Shown piece by piece: positions 23,901-30,570 of a DNA stretch of 41,160 bases. Source of the DNA: Bacteroidales bacterium (GTDB taxonomy: Bacteria > Bacteroidota > Bacteroidia > Bacteroidales > UBA12077); NCBI GenBank assembly GCA_030611105.1, contig JAUWQL010000016.1:1-41160 (forward strand). The letters run 5' to 3'. How positions within the stretch are numbered: the stretch's first letter is position 1; the number at the start of each line of letters is the position of its first letter. The position numbers were made by a program, and so were the translations under genes. The notes under the pieces are model-generated. The model was not told the origin of the DNA and ran no database searches. It saw only the letters and a program-made list of their open reading frames with translations.

Positions 23901-23947
23901 AGTAATGATAGAAGTTTAATAATCTTTTTTAAGACTTTGTCATTCAT
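20921..23947 (-). CDS. ABC-2 type (ABCG-like) transporter with N-terminal helical and beta extension
   Basis: A 1008-residue half-transporter. Residues 1-115 are a helical domain resembling a TerB-like bundle. About 150-235 is a beta-rich segment ('VFKYNGKDTLLLNGEPISEN') that could be FHA-like. The ATPase domain spans about 245-470, with Walker A GASGTGKTT (~278), signature SGGQRKR (~384) and Walker B LILDEPTSGL (~402). 'CPTCGYVDAGQ' (~486) is a CxxC knuckle between the ATPase and membrane parts. Membrane helices follow (about 575-600, 620-645, 665-690, 700-755, and one at 970-995), with a large extracytoplasmic loop (about 790-930) before the last helix. The order ATPase then membrane domain is that of ABCG/White transporters. 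The substrate is unknown; the downstream lipoprotein may be a partner. Confidence 0.88.
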   Translation of the reverse strand: MNDKVLKKIIKLLSLLQSFDTNSEQQLYSELTTRYIHNIVKYNDEQYVKIYDFYLKQNRTNPSRKYNSKISVKILKICYELNIELTVNEKTRLFILLFKLYKLQEVSSQNKKDVIKTIALILGFDTREIENYDLFFDNLDNGIDDKNSIYEISANPELNNRPNSKILEHLSGKIIFFYFNSLQVFVFKYNGKDTLLLNGEPISENEIYVFYAGATIHGAKIQNINYSDISFQITRKEGFEPINLQVNNIFFRYKNSDQGIKNIDIHSQGGNLIGILGASGTGKTTLLKIISGLIEPQAGQVLINNENVFKNEALNKIFGFVPQDDYFIENLTVNENIKFYSELSTTGLSETERQLKINNLLEEIGIFPIKNRLIGSVLNRNISGGQRKRMNVALELLRDPQILILDEPTSGLSYTESLNIIRLLKEQSYQGKLVITTLHQPSSEIFTMLDQILILDEGGVPIYFGNPADAISYFKTNKQLINPLSTKCPTCGYVDAGQIFELIEETRVNAQNEIERVVKPEEWHLFYKGKLLNSIPKTSKENETFNRLGSYTKSVTRWNQFQTYLKRNIYSKWRNLQYVLLIITEAPLLALILSYFSKFISGTFDNPDKYIYYLNDNIPAYIFMSVIVALFLGLTVSAEEIIGDKIQLIREKFLGLSRFAYINSKVVYLISISALQACFFILVGNKILEIKDVFSDFWFILFSVFCFGNLLGLNLSSSLKSAIAIYISIPLIVIPQILLGGMIIEYHKINKGYNAHIATPVIADIMVTRWAFEGLTVNQFKNNKLAKSFFDLDRNISENKYLIVFLIPELEDILEEIEVAYKTRNDSSVTQLLQLYQNTINAYDKFKENPPLKIQIESDSFLKDIKASKKALWIIKDECQRNYNHLLNNRDKKIQEIGADYLIMKQVFYNKKLRQYLSEKYEDNVLTKVNNTLIRTNSPIYTKPIKKNGRTHYFAPEKIISKYYINTYIFNLMIIWLMNLILYIALIQNIFLKIGGKLKFIILSKSKS

Positions 23948-24105
23948 GAAATTTAATTCAATTCAATTCAATATTTTATCTCTCAATTTATTTTTATAAA
24001 ATCTAAATTTACGAATAAATGATAAAACATCAAACAAACATGAGTCTTACTTCTTCAATTATAAACAGTACTTCGATTAATTTATTTATTTATTTATTGT
24101 ATTTT

Positions 24106-24188
24106 AGGTGCTTAGCGGATTTGTTAATAAGCTGATAATAAGCTTGCCAACTTTTGCAGTATTTTATAAAATTAGCCGCTTAGCACCT
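24106..24188. repeat. Inverted repeat upstream of the signalling island
   Basis: AGGTGCTTAGCGG (24106-24118) is inverted at 24176-24188 with one mismatch, and the right arm is followed by five T. The ~57-bp interior contains AAGCT/AGCTT pairs but no ORF. It may be a terminator-like structure, a degenerate insertion, or the left border of the signalling island. The rest of 23948-24273 is A/T-rich with nothing recognisable. Confidence 0.45.
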
Positions 24189-24273
24189 TTTTAAAAAACT
24201 CATTATTGTTTAGTTTAATCTCTAAATTTTGGTAACTTACATAATTATTGAAAAATAACTTCAAAAATATCTT

Positions 24274-25488
24274 ATGTCAAAACATATTCCAGCCATTTTA
24301 ATTGTTGATGACAACTCGTACTCAAGAGAATCAGCCGAAGCTTTATTAATGAAAGAAGGCTATAATTTAATTTTTGCCGAAAACGGTTTCGAAGCAATAG
24401 AATTAGCCAAAAAACATGAGCCGGATTTAATATTGTTAGATATTATGATGCCTCAAATGGATGGATTTGAGGTATGCCGTAAAATACGTGAAGATAAAAC
24501 AATAGCCGAAATTCCGATTATTTTAGTTACTGCCCTGGACGATAAAGACTCGAAAATAACAGGACTGGAAGCCGGTGCTGATGATTTTATTTCAAAACCA
24601 TACGACAGGCTTGAATTAAGAACACGTGTAAAGACCATAACCCGTCTTAACAGATATAGAATTTTACACGATGAACGTAACGAAAAGGAAATAATAAAAA
24701 AACAACGTGATTTTATCGCAATTCAAAAAACAGAACTTACAGATAGTATTGAATATGCAAAACGAATACAAAAAGCGGTGTATCCACAAACAAAATTTAT
24801 CAAGGATATTTTGTCCGGTTATTTCATTTTTTATAAACCCAAAAACATTGTTAGTGGCGATTTTTATTGGTTAGCAAAAAAAGATGGGATTACAATAATT
24901 GCTATTGCTGATTGTACCGGACATGGTGTTCCCGGAGCTTTTATGACCATGCTTGGGATATCATTTCTAAATGAAATAATTGGGCAGGATATTGAATTAA
25001 ATCCTGATATAATATTAGAAAAACTTCGAGCAAAAGTAGTGAAGGCCTTAAATCAACCGGGAAAAGAAGAAAAGTCATTTGACGGAATGGATATTGCATT
25101 GTGCATGATAGATACCCAAAATATGAAATTGCAGTATGCAGGAGTAAATATTCCTTTATTCCTTATTAGAGATAAAAAACTTCAAATTATAAATGCAGAT
25201 ACAATGTTAATAGGGATACAAACAGATATGTTGCTTCGATATAAAAATAATTGTCTGGATATAAAAAAGGGAGATATCCTTTATATGTCTTCCGATGGCT
25301 TTAAAGATCAGTTTGGTGGACCACAAAAGAAGAAATTCACGAGAACCCGATTCCATGACTTACTTCTGGACATTCACGAAAATGAAATGGATAAACAAAA
25401 GGAGATAATTGATAAAACATTAAATGACTGGATGCACGGTTATGAGCAAATTGATGACATACTTGTTATGGGGATAAAGATTGAATAA
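24274..25488 (+). CDS. Response regulator with SpoIIE/RsbU-type PP2C phosphatase output
   Basis: A 404-residue cytoplasmic protein. Residues 1-125 form a receiver domain: acidic pair Asp11-Asp12, phospho-acceptor Asp56 in 'LILLDIMMPQMDGFE', Thr ~84 and Lys ~107 ('FISKPYD'). A coiled linker (about 135-165) carries 'DSIEYAKRIQKAVYP', the helix that usually precedes SpoIIE domains. The PP2C-like phosphatase (about 180-404) has 'KNIVSGDFYWLAKKD' and 'IAIADCTGHGVPGAFMTMLG', with the metal-binding Asp residues of the family, and ends in 'QIDDILVMGIKI'. Such proteins dephosphorylate an anti-sigma antagonist (STAS) in partner-switching pathways. No STAS or anti-sigma kinase gene is in the window. It is the first gene of the island and 16 bp from the next ORF. 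Confidence 0.92.
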   Translation: MSKHIPAILIVDDNSYSRESAEALLMKEGYNLIFAENGFEAIELAKKHEPDLILLDIMMPQMDGFEVCRKIREDKTIAEIPIILVTALDDKDSKITGLEAGADDFISKPYDRLELRTRVKTITRLNRYRILHDERNEKEIIKKQRDFIAIQKTELTDSIEYAKRIQKAVYPQTKFIKDILSGYFIFYKPKNIVSGDFYWLAKKDGITIIAIADCTGHGVPGAFMTMLGISFLNEIIGQDIELNPDIILEKLRAKVVKALNQPGKEEKSFDGMDIALCMIDTQNMKLQYAGVNIPLFLIRDKKLQIINADTMLIGIQTDMLLRYKNNCLDIKKGDILYMSSDGFKDQFGGPQKKKFTRTRFHDLLLDIHENEMDKQKEIIDKTLNDWMHGYEQIDDILVMGIKIE

Positions 25489-25504
25489 TTAAAATTCATC
25501 AAAG

Positions 25505-25804
25505 ATGAAAAATACCGAAAAAACCAAAGAGCAGTTCCTAAAAGAAATAGAAAAATTAAACAAAAAACTTAACATGACAAACACCTTAAAACTATTTGTT
25601 AAAAATCAAACTACTTACAAAATCTCTATTTCAGTTCTTTTTGGATTAGCAGGGTTTTATACAAATTTTCACACATTAATTTTTCCTTTCGGAGAATACA
25701 CTGCTGCCATATTACTTGGATTGTTGTTTCCCATGCTGATAACATTGAGTTGGGGTTGGAAATACGGTTTACTCTCTGCTTTACTGAAATTGCCGATAAA
25801 ATAA
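25505..25804 (+). pseudogene. N-terminal fragment of a 5TM-type sensor, truncated by an out-of-frame deletion
   Basis: A 99-residue ORF. A short coil (1-23) is followed by two to three membrane helices: 'TYKISISVLFGLAGFYTNFH', then 'IFPFGEYTAAILLGLLFPML' and 'ITLSWGWKYGLLSAL'. This looks like the beginning of a multi-helix sensor domain. It then ends abruptly with LKLPIK and a TAA at 25802. The following bases, read in the +2 frame, encode the end of a HAMP domain (TEIADKISKGDIE). The junction at about 25780 therefore joins a membrane-domain start to the middle of another sensor, out of frame. I read 25505-26466 as a deletion product of one or two sensor genes. Whether the fragment is translated stably is unknown. 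Confidence 0.55.
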
Positions 25805-26466
25805 GCAAAGGTGATATTGAACAAAAGATTGATATAAATTCAAAGGATGAAGTCGGGCAGTTGGCAAAATCATTCAGTATGATGCTTACAAACCTTAGTC
25901 AGGCTATTTATGATCGCGACCAGAGTATTGACAGCTTCAGACAGGTAGAAAAAGCACTTCTGTTAGAGCGCAATAACTTCAGGAATATTTTAGAATCAAT
26001 GGAAGATGGCATTTATATCGTTAACCAACAATATGATATCCAATATGTGAATCCGGTGCTTAAAAAAGATTTCGGTATATATGCTGACAGAAAGTGTTAT
26101 GAATATTTCCATGATCGAACAAAAGTTTGTCCCTGGTGCAAGAGCAACGATGTTTTTAAGGGAAAAACCGTGCGTTGGGAATGGTATTCATTCAAGAACC
26201 AGAAGACGTACGACTTGATTGATACCCCGTTGAAGAATTCTGACGGCAGCATTTCAAAGCTTGAAATGTTCCGCGACATCACCGAATACAAGCAGGCAGA
26301 AGAAGAACTTACAAAATATCGCAAACATCTCGAAGAACTGGTTAAAGAACGTACAAAAGAACTCGAAGAAAAAAACAAAGAATTGGAACGCTTTAATAAA
26401 TTATTTGTAGGGCGGGAATTTAGAATAAAAGAACTCAAGGATAAGATTAAAAAGTTGGAGAAATAG
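25750..26466 (+). pseudogene. HAMP-PAS protein remnant with the shared coiled-coil/FVGREF tail
   Basis: The 238-residue frame opens with an ATG inside the upstream ORF, and its first ~12 residues (MGLEIRFTLCFT) are out-of-frame translation of the membrane segment. True homology begins at 'EIADKISKGDIEQKIDINSK', a HAMP second helix (about 13-50). A PAS domain follows (about 78-178) with 'GIYIVNQQYDIQYVNPVLKK', a Cys pair 'CPWCKS' (~127) and the PAC end 'EMFRDITEYKQAEEEL'. The end is the coil 'HLEELVKERTKELEEKNKEL' and the tail 'LFVGREFRIKELKDKIKKLE' (218-237). There is no histidine kinase domain. No normal membrane anchor remains, because the upstream part was deleted. It could be expressed as a soluble PAS protein if internal initiation occurs. 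Confidence 0.55.
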
Positions 26467-26499
26467 AATAAATAATTTAAAATCAATAAATTAAGAAAA

Positions 26500-26519
26500 C
26501 ACCACAATTTATTGTGGTG
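26500..26519. other. Perfect hairpin between the PAS remnant and the TPR gene
   Basis: CACCACAA (26500-26507), loop TTTA, TTGTGGTG (26512-26519). No T-run follows on the plus strand. On the minus strand T-rich sequence follows, so it is not a standard terminator for this operon. It might be a processing or stability element. Confidence 0.4.
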
Positions 26520-26573
26520 ATAAGAAAACAACAACAAATAACTAACCGCTTCAGCAGTTTAAAAACATAAAAA

Positions 26574-28013
26574 ATGAAGAAATTTACACTCGTTCTACTA
26601 TTATTTTTTAATCTAAACTTTTTATTCGCTAATGATGTGAAAATTGATAGCCTTAAAATCAGATTAGAAAATGTAACCGGTAAAGAGAAGATAGATATTT
26701 TGAACGAATTAGCAGGGTACTATTGGGAATTGTCACCCAATGATAGAATTGCATTTGCTGAGCAGATGATTGATTTATCTGAAAAAATTCATGATCAAAA
26801 ATCCATAGCTGATGCTTATAATCATCTTGGTGTTGCCTACAATAATTTGGGCGATAGTCAAAAATCTATGGATTATTTCCTGAAAGCTCTAAATATCATG
26901 GAAGAGATAAATGACAAAAACGGAATAGCCAACTCTTATCTTAATATTGGACAGGCAAATTTCTATTTGGACAATTTTGATAAAGCGCTGGAATATTTTC
27001 AAAAAAATCTAAACTTGAGATATCAAATTGGTGATAAAATATATGTCTCCAAAGCATTGAATACAATCGGGAATGTAATGAGTAAAACAGCAAAATATGA
27101 TAAAGCATTAGAATACTATTCCAGGGCTTTGGAAATCAGCAATGAAATCAATGACAAAATGGGTATTTCCCAATTATATAATAATATCGGTAATGTATAT
27201 CTGGCAACCGGAGAACAGGAGAAAGTTTTGAAATACAGGTTCAAATCATTGCAAATTGTTCGTGAATTGAACAATAAATGGGAAACAGCCCTTACAACTT
27301 ATAATATTGCAGAATATTATTTACTAAACAAAGAACCTGATAAAGCTTATCCGTATATTCTTGAATCTAAAGATTTAGCAGAAGAATTAGATAATAAAGG
27401 GCTGTTTAATGATAATATTTTCTTTTTGTCATTATATTACGAATTAAAAGGAGATTATCAAAAGTCACTAAAATACCAGAAAGACTATGCAAAAATAACG
27501 AAAGAGCAGTTCTCAGAAGAACTAAGCGAAAATATAGCTGAAATGCAAATAAAGTTTGAAACCGAGAAAAAGGAAAAAGAAAATGAGATTTATAAGCTAC
27601 AAATCGAAAAAAATAAATTACAAAAAACCCGTTTGTATTTTGGATTGATTATTTTCTTAATTTTATTAGGTTTTTTGTATTATCGTTATTTGTTAAAAAG
27701 TAAAATCAATAAACTATTAATGATTGATATAGAAGAGCGAAAGAAAATTGAAAGTCAGTTGGAATCTAGAGTAAAAAAAAGAACCATGGAACTTTATGAA
27801 AATAACAGGGAACTTCAAAAAGAAATCACAGAGCGCAAAAAAGCAGAAGAAGAACTTAAAAAACATCGCGAACACTTAGAAGAACTCGTTAAGGAACGAA
27901 CAAAAGAACTCGAAGATAAAAACGAAGAACTTGAACGATTGAATAAGCTCTTTGTAGGTAGAGAGTTCAGAATTAATGAACTTAGGAATGAAATAAAGGA
28001 ACTAAAAAAATGA
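26574..28013 (+). CDS. Membrane-anchored TPR protein with cytoplasmic coiled coil and FVGREF tail
   Basis: A 479-residue protein. A signal peptide (1-19) leads into a periplasmic domain of about six tetratricopeptide repeats (about 75-330), with copies such as 'AYNHLGVAYNNLGDSQKSMD' and 'ALNTIGNVMSKTAKYDKALE'. One membrane helix lies at about 354-372. The cytoplasmic part (375-479) is coiled coil with 'EITERKKAEEELKKHREHLE' and ends in the tail 'LFVGREFRINELRNEIKELK' (459-478). In Bacteroidota this TPR-TM layout normally continues into a histidine kinase or a LuxR-type HTH domain; here neither is present. Its TGA overlaps the ATG of the sigma-54-like/GIY-YIG gene (28010-28013), so the two are translationally coupled. 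I infer that the tail replaces the kinase as output interface. Confidence 0.88.
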   Translation: MKKFTLVLLLFFNLNFLFANDVKIDSLKIRLENVTGKEKIDILNELAGYYWELSPNDRIAFAEQMIDLSEKIHDQKSIADAYNHLGVAYNNLGDSQKSMDYFLKALNIMEEINDKNGIANSYLNIGQANFYLDNFDKALEYFQKNLNLRYQIGDKIYVSKALNTIGNVMSKTAKYDKALEYYSRALEISNEINDKMGISQLYNNIGNVYLATGEQEKVLKYRFKSLQIVRELNNKWETALTTYNIAEYYLLNKEPDKAYPYILESKDLAEELDNKGLFNDNIFFLSLYYELKGDYQKSLKYQKDYAKITKEQFSEELSENIAEMQIKFETEKKEKENEIYKLQIEKNKLQKTRLYFGLIIFLILLGFLYYRYLLKSKINKLLMIDIEERKKIESQLESRVKKRTMELYENNRELQKEITERKKAEEELKKHREHLEELVKERTKELEDKNEELERLNKLFVGREFRINELRNEIKELKK

Positions 28014-29212
28014 TGAAAAAAGAACATCAGAACGAACTTGTTGGCAAAATAATTCTGGCGAATATTCTTGAATGTCAAATGCCAAAATTTCTAAAGTACA
28101 TTCAGGCGGTGGAAAAACAGCCCATTTATAAAAAACTAATTCATATAGGAGTTGTAGTTCGGAAACCATTTTCGGCTGGTAATTTTAAATCTGCTGATAA
28201 CGTGATTGCTAAAATTATAAAAGATACAAACCCTGATTTTTCTATTCAATATGCCAGAGAGGAGTTTTCAGTGGAGTATTTAGTTAACAGCGAAAAAATA
28301 TTAAAAGTGGCAAAACTACCGGAAGAGCAAAAGAGAAATATTAGCAATCTGGTACATAAATTAAGGCGTATAAGTACCAGGAACCGGACAATGCATGAAG
28401 TACTGAAAGGAATAATAGAGTATCAGCGTGATTACTTTGAATCGGATAATGAAAATGAAATGGACTTTAAATTAAAGCCTATGCAATTGAAAATACTGGC
28501 AAAGCACATCTCTGATAACGGTTTTTCAATAGACGAGAGCAGAATATCACGTATTTATAGAGATATATCTATTATTAACCATATAGAAAAAACAATAACT
28601 TTAAAAGATTTTTTTTCAACAAAGAGAGATATTGTGAAAAAACACATAAAAGCTATTACCAACAAGGAAAAAGAGGAAGTTCGTAATGATTTGATTAAAG
28701 AGCCATATACTGATGAAGAGTTGCAACGTAAGTTAAAAGAAGAATACAACTTAACGGTTTCAAGAAGGGAAATAGGGTACTGTAGATATGATATGGGAAT
28801 ACTGCCATATTCCAAAAGGATAAATGGCTATGGATATCCTCCTTTATCAGTGAATTTTTCCGCTATTTATCCTTTTACGGCTTCATCGGTGAAAAAAAAC
28901 GCGCCTGTGCAACCGGGAGTATATGAACTTCGTCTTGACAGAAAAGCGATAGATTATCCCAGTGGGTATCATCAGGCATTTTATATCGGCAGTGCCAAAA
29001 ATCTGAGAAAAAGGTTGATTGACCACATCGGTTCAAATGGTAAAAATGGAGGTATAAAGGAATACATAAAAAAAGAAAAGTGTGTTTTCAGGTACGTTCA
29101 GCTTACAAAACAATGGGGAATGGAAGAGAGAAATCTTTATAAGCTCTTTATTAAAGCTTTTGGTGATTCTCCTGTATGTAACTCTGTTAGTCCCAAAACC
29201 AGTGGAGGATAA
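28010..29212 (+). CDS. Sigma-54 (RpoN)-like protein fused to a GIY-YIG nuclease domain
   Basis: A 400-residue cytoplasmic protein of unusual architecture. Residues ~120-265 align by eye with the C-terminal half of sigma-54. 'RNRTMHEVLKGIIEYQRDYF' (124-143) corresponds to R-x-x-T-L-x-x-x-x-x-x-I-x-x-x-Q-R-x-F-F. 'FSIDESRISRIYRD' (172-185) corresponds to the L-H-E-S-T-I-S-R helix, and 'ITLKDFFSTK' (196-205) to the F-E-L-K-x-F-F-S segment. 'YTDEELQRKLKEEYNLTVSR' (233-252) leads into the RpoN box, which here reads SRREIGYCRYDMGI instead of ARRTVAKYREALGI. The Gln-rich activator-contact region I and most of the core-binding part are missing. Residues ~302-395 are a GIY-YIG domain: GVY (303-305), YIG (325-327), catalytic-type Arg in 'NLRKRL' (331-336), Glu372 or Glu373, and 'SPVCN' before the end. 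It overlaps the TPR gene by 4 bp. I know of no described protein with this combination. Confidence 0.82.
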   Translation: MMKKEHQNELVGKIILANILECQMPKFLKYIQAVEKQPIYKKLIHIGVVVRKPFSAGNFKSADNVIAKIIKDTNPDFSIQYAREEFSVEYLVNSEKILKVAKLPEEQKRNISNLVHKLRRISTRNRTMHEVLKGIIEYQRDYFESDNENEMDFKLKPMQLKILAKHISDNGFSIDESRISRIYRDISIINHIEKTITLKDFFSTKRDIVKKHIKAITNKEKEEVRNDLIKEPYTDEELQRKLKEEYNLTVSRREIGYCRYDMGILPYSKRINGYGYPPLSVNFSAIYPFTASSVKKNAPVQPGVYELRLDRKAIDYPSGYHQAFYIGSAKNLRKRLIDHIGSNGKNGGIKEYIKKEKCVFRYVQLTKQWGMEERNLYKLFIKAFGDSPVCNSVSPKTSGG

Positions 29213-29240
29213 AAATTTAATAACTATAAACCGGCAACTT

Positions 29241-29247
29241 AAGGAGG
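29241..29247 (+). promoter_or_regulatory. Strong Shine-Dalgarno sequence
   Basis: AAGGAGG seven bases before the ATG at 29255. Perfect Shine-Dalgarno sequences are rare in Bacteroidota, so this may mark foreign origin or unusually strong translation of the PAS gene. Confidence 0.75.
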
Positions 29248-29254
29248 TCTGATT

Positions 29255-30547
29255 ATGATAAAATTAAAAACTAAAAACAACAGATTACTTATATTACTTT
29301 TAACGATAATCGTATGCCTTGCACTTGCCTTTAATATTGGCTTTATCAGGGAAAAGGAAGTAGTCTATACGCATTTTTTCTATATTCCTGTTATTTTGGC
29401 TGGTATGTGGTATTACAGGAAGGCTGTATATATTGCCCTCTTTCTTGGTATGGTTCATATTTTTGTAAGCTATATATCGGTTCATAATCTTACCATAAAT
29501 AACCTGGGAAGGTTAACCATTCTTCTTGTGGTAGCATATGTCATCGGGCTTATTAGCCAGAAGCGGGCTGAGGGAGAAACGAAATTAAGGAAAGAAAAAA
29601 AAATTTCAGAAAAAATTGTGGCTACCGTCACTGATTCTTTGCTTGTCATTGATAAAAATATGAAAATAAAGAGTGCTAATCTCACTTTTTACAAAACATT
29701 TAAAATTGATTCAGAAAAAATAATAGGTACTTGCATAACCGGTTTTCTCGGTGATGAGGACGGAAGGCTTGGAACTGAACTAACAGCCCTTTTTGAAACA
29801 GACGGCATATTAGAGAATTTTGAACTGAACTATCAATCGGAAAAAACAGGGGAACGTGTGTTCAATATTATTGCAAGAGGAATAATAGTTGCAGAAGAAG
29901 AAGAAGAAGAAGAAGAACAACTGGTTGTGCTGCAAGACATCACCGAACGTAAGAAGGCAGAAGAGTCTCTTATTGCATCAAAAGACTACACAGAATCTAT
30001 CATACAGAACTTTTTGGATACCCTTATTGTGGTTGACGAGGAAGCAACAATACAGACCGTGAACCCTGCGACCTGTCATCTGTTAGGTTATACAGAAAAG
30101 GAACTTATTGGACAACCGGTAAGTATTATTTTTGCAGAAGAAGAAGAAGAAGAAGTCATTCTACTATTTCAATTTTTCCGTAATGCCAAAAAGGTAAAGG
30201 ACATTAGTAAGATAAATACTATCCGAAATCGTGAACTCACATACAGAACCAAGGATGGCAAACTTATACCTATGTCTTTCAATGCAAGTGTACTAACCGA
30301 TGAAAAAGGTAATGTTACCAATGTTGTGGCTGGTGCCAAAGATATTACAGATTTAAAGCATGCGGAGGAAGAATTAAGAAAACATCGTGACCACCTCGAA
30401 GAACTCGTAAAAGAACGCACTAACGAACTTAATGATAATATCAAAGAACTCGAAAGATTAAATAAACTCTTTGTAGGCCGCGAATTCCGAATAAAAGAAC
30501 TTAGAGATGAAATTAACGAACTAAAAAATAAAAACAGTGATAGTTAA
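29255..30547 (+). CDS. Membrane PAS-PAS protein ending in the FVGREF tail, no kinase domain
   Basis: A 430-residue protein. Four membrane helices (about 10-28, 37-53, 57-76 and 85-101) form a sensor resembling the short 4TM 'HFFYIPVILAG' domains. PAS1 (about 118-231) ends in 'LQDITERKKAEE' and PAS2 (about 246-365) ends in 'GAKDITDLKHAEEEL'. The coil 'HLEELVKERTNELNDNIKEL' and the tail 'LFVGREFRIKELRDEINELK' (405-424) complete it; there is no HisKA/HATPase. Two pure GAA runs encode Glu8 (213-220) and Glu6 (295-300) inside the two PAS domains. It has a perfect Shine-Dalgarno sequence and lies 42 bp behind the sigma-54-like/GIY-YIG gene, so it is likely part of the same unit. Confidence 0.87.
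   Translation: MIKLKTKNNRLLILLLTIIVCLALAFNIGFIREKEVVYTHFFYIPVILAGMWYYRKAVYIALFLGMVHIFVSYISVHNLTINNLGRLTILLVVAYVIGLISQKRAEGETKLRKEKKISEKIVATVTDSLLVIDKNMKIKSANLTFYKTFKIDSEKIIGTCITGFLGDEDGRLGTELTALFETDGILENFELNYQSEKTGERVFNIIARGIIVAEEEEEEEEQLVVLQDITERKKAEESLIASKDYTESIIQNFLDTLIVVDEEATIQTVNPATCHLLGYTEKELIGQPVSIIFAEEEEEEVILLFQFFRNAKKVKDISKINTIRNRELTYRTKDGKLIPMSFNASVLTDEKGNVTNVVAGAKDITDLKHAEEELRKHRDHLEELVKERTNELNDNIKELERLNKLFVGREFRIKELRDEINELKNKNSDS
29894..29917 (+). repeat. GAA trinucleotide repeat (8 units) in the PAS1 coding region
   Basis: Eight uninterrupted GAA codons encode Glu8. Slippage here would change length without shifting the frame unless the change is not a multiple of three. Confidence 0.9.
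30137..30154 (+). repeat. GAA trinucleotide repeat (6 units) in the PAS2 coding region
   Basis: Six uninterrupted GAA codons encode Glu6, at the equivalent place of the second PAS domain. Like the first repeat, it is preceded by GCA. Confidence 0.88.
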
Positions 30548-30570
30548 TCAGTAATTTCAAAAAAATAGTT

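Noticed and set aside
25505-25804. Programmed frameshift joining the two overlapping frames at 25750-25804
   Set aside because: No slippery heptamer or downstream pseudoknot is apparent, and the joined protein would skip from a membrane-domain start to mid-HAMP, so deletion is the simpler reading.
26097-30444. Ser-rich minus-strand frames opposite the PAS/coil genes
   Set aside because: They are reverse translations of Glu/Lys-rich coiled-coil codons and recur wherever the coil occurs.
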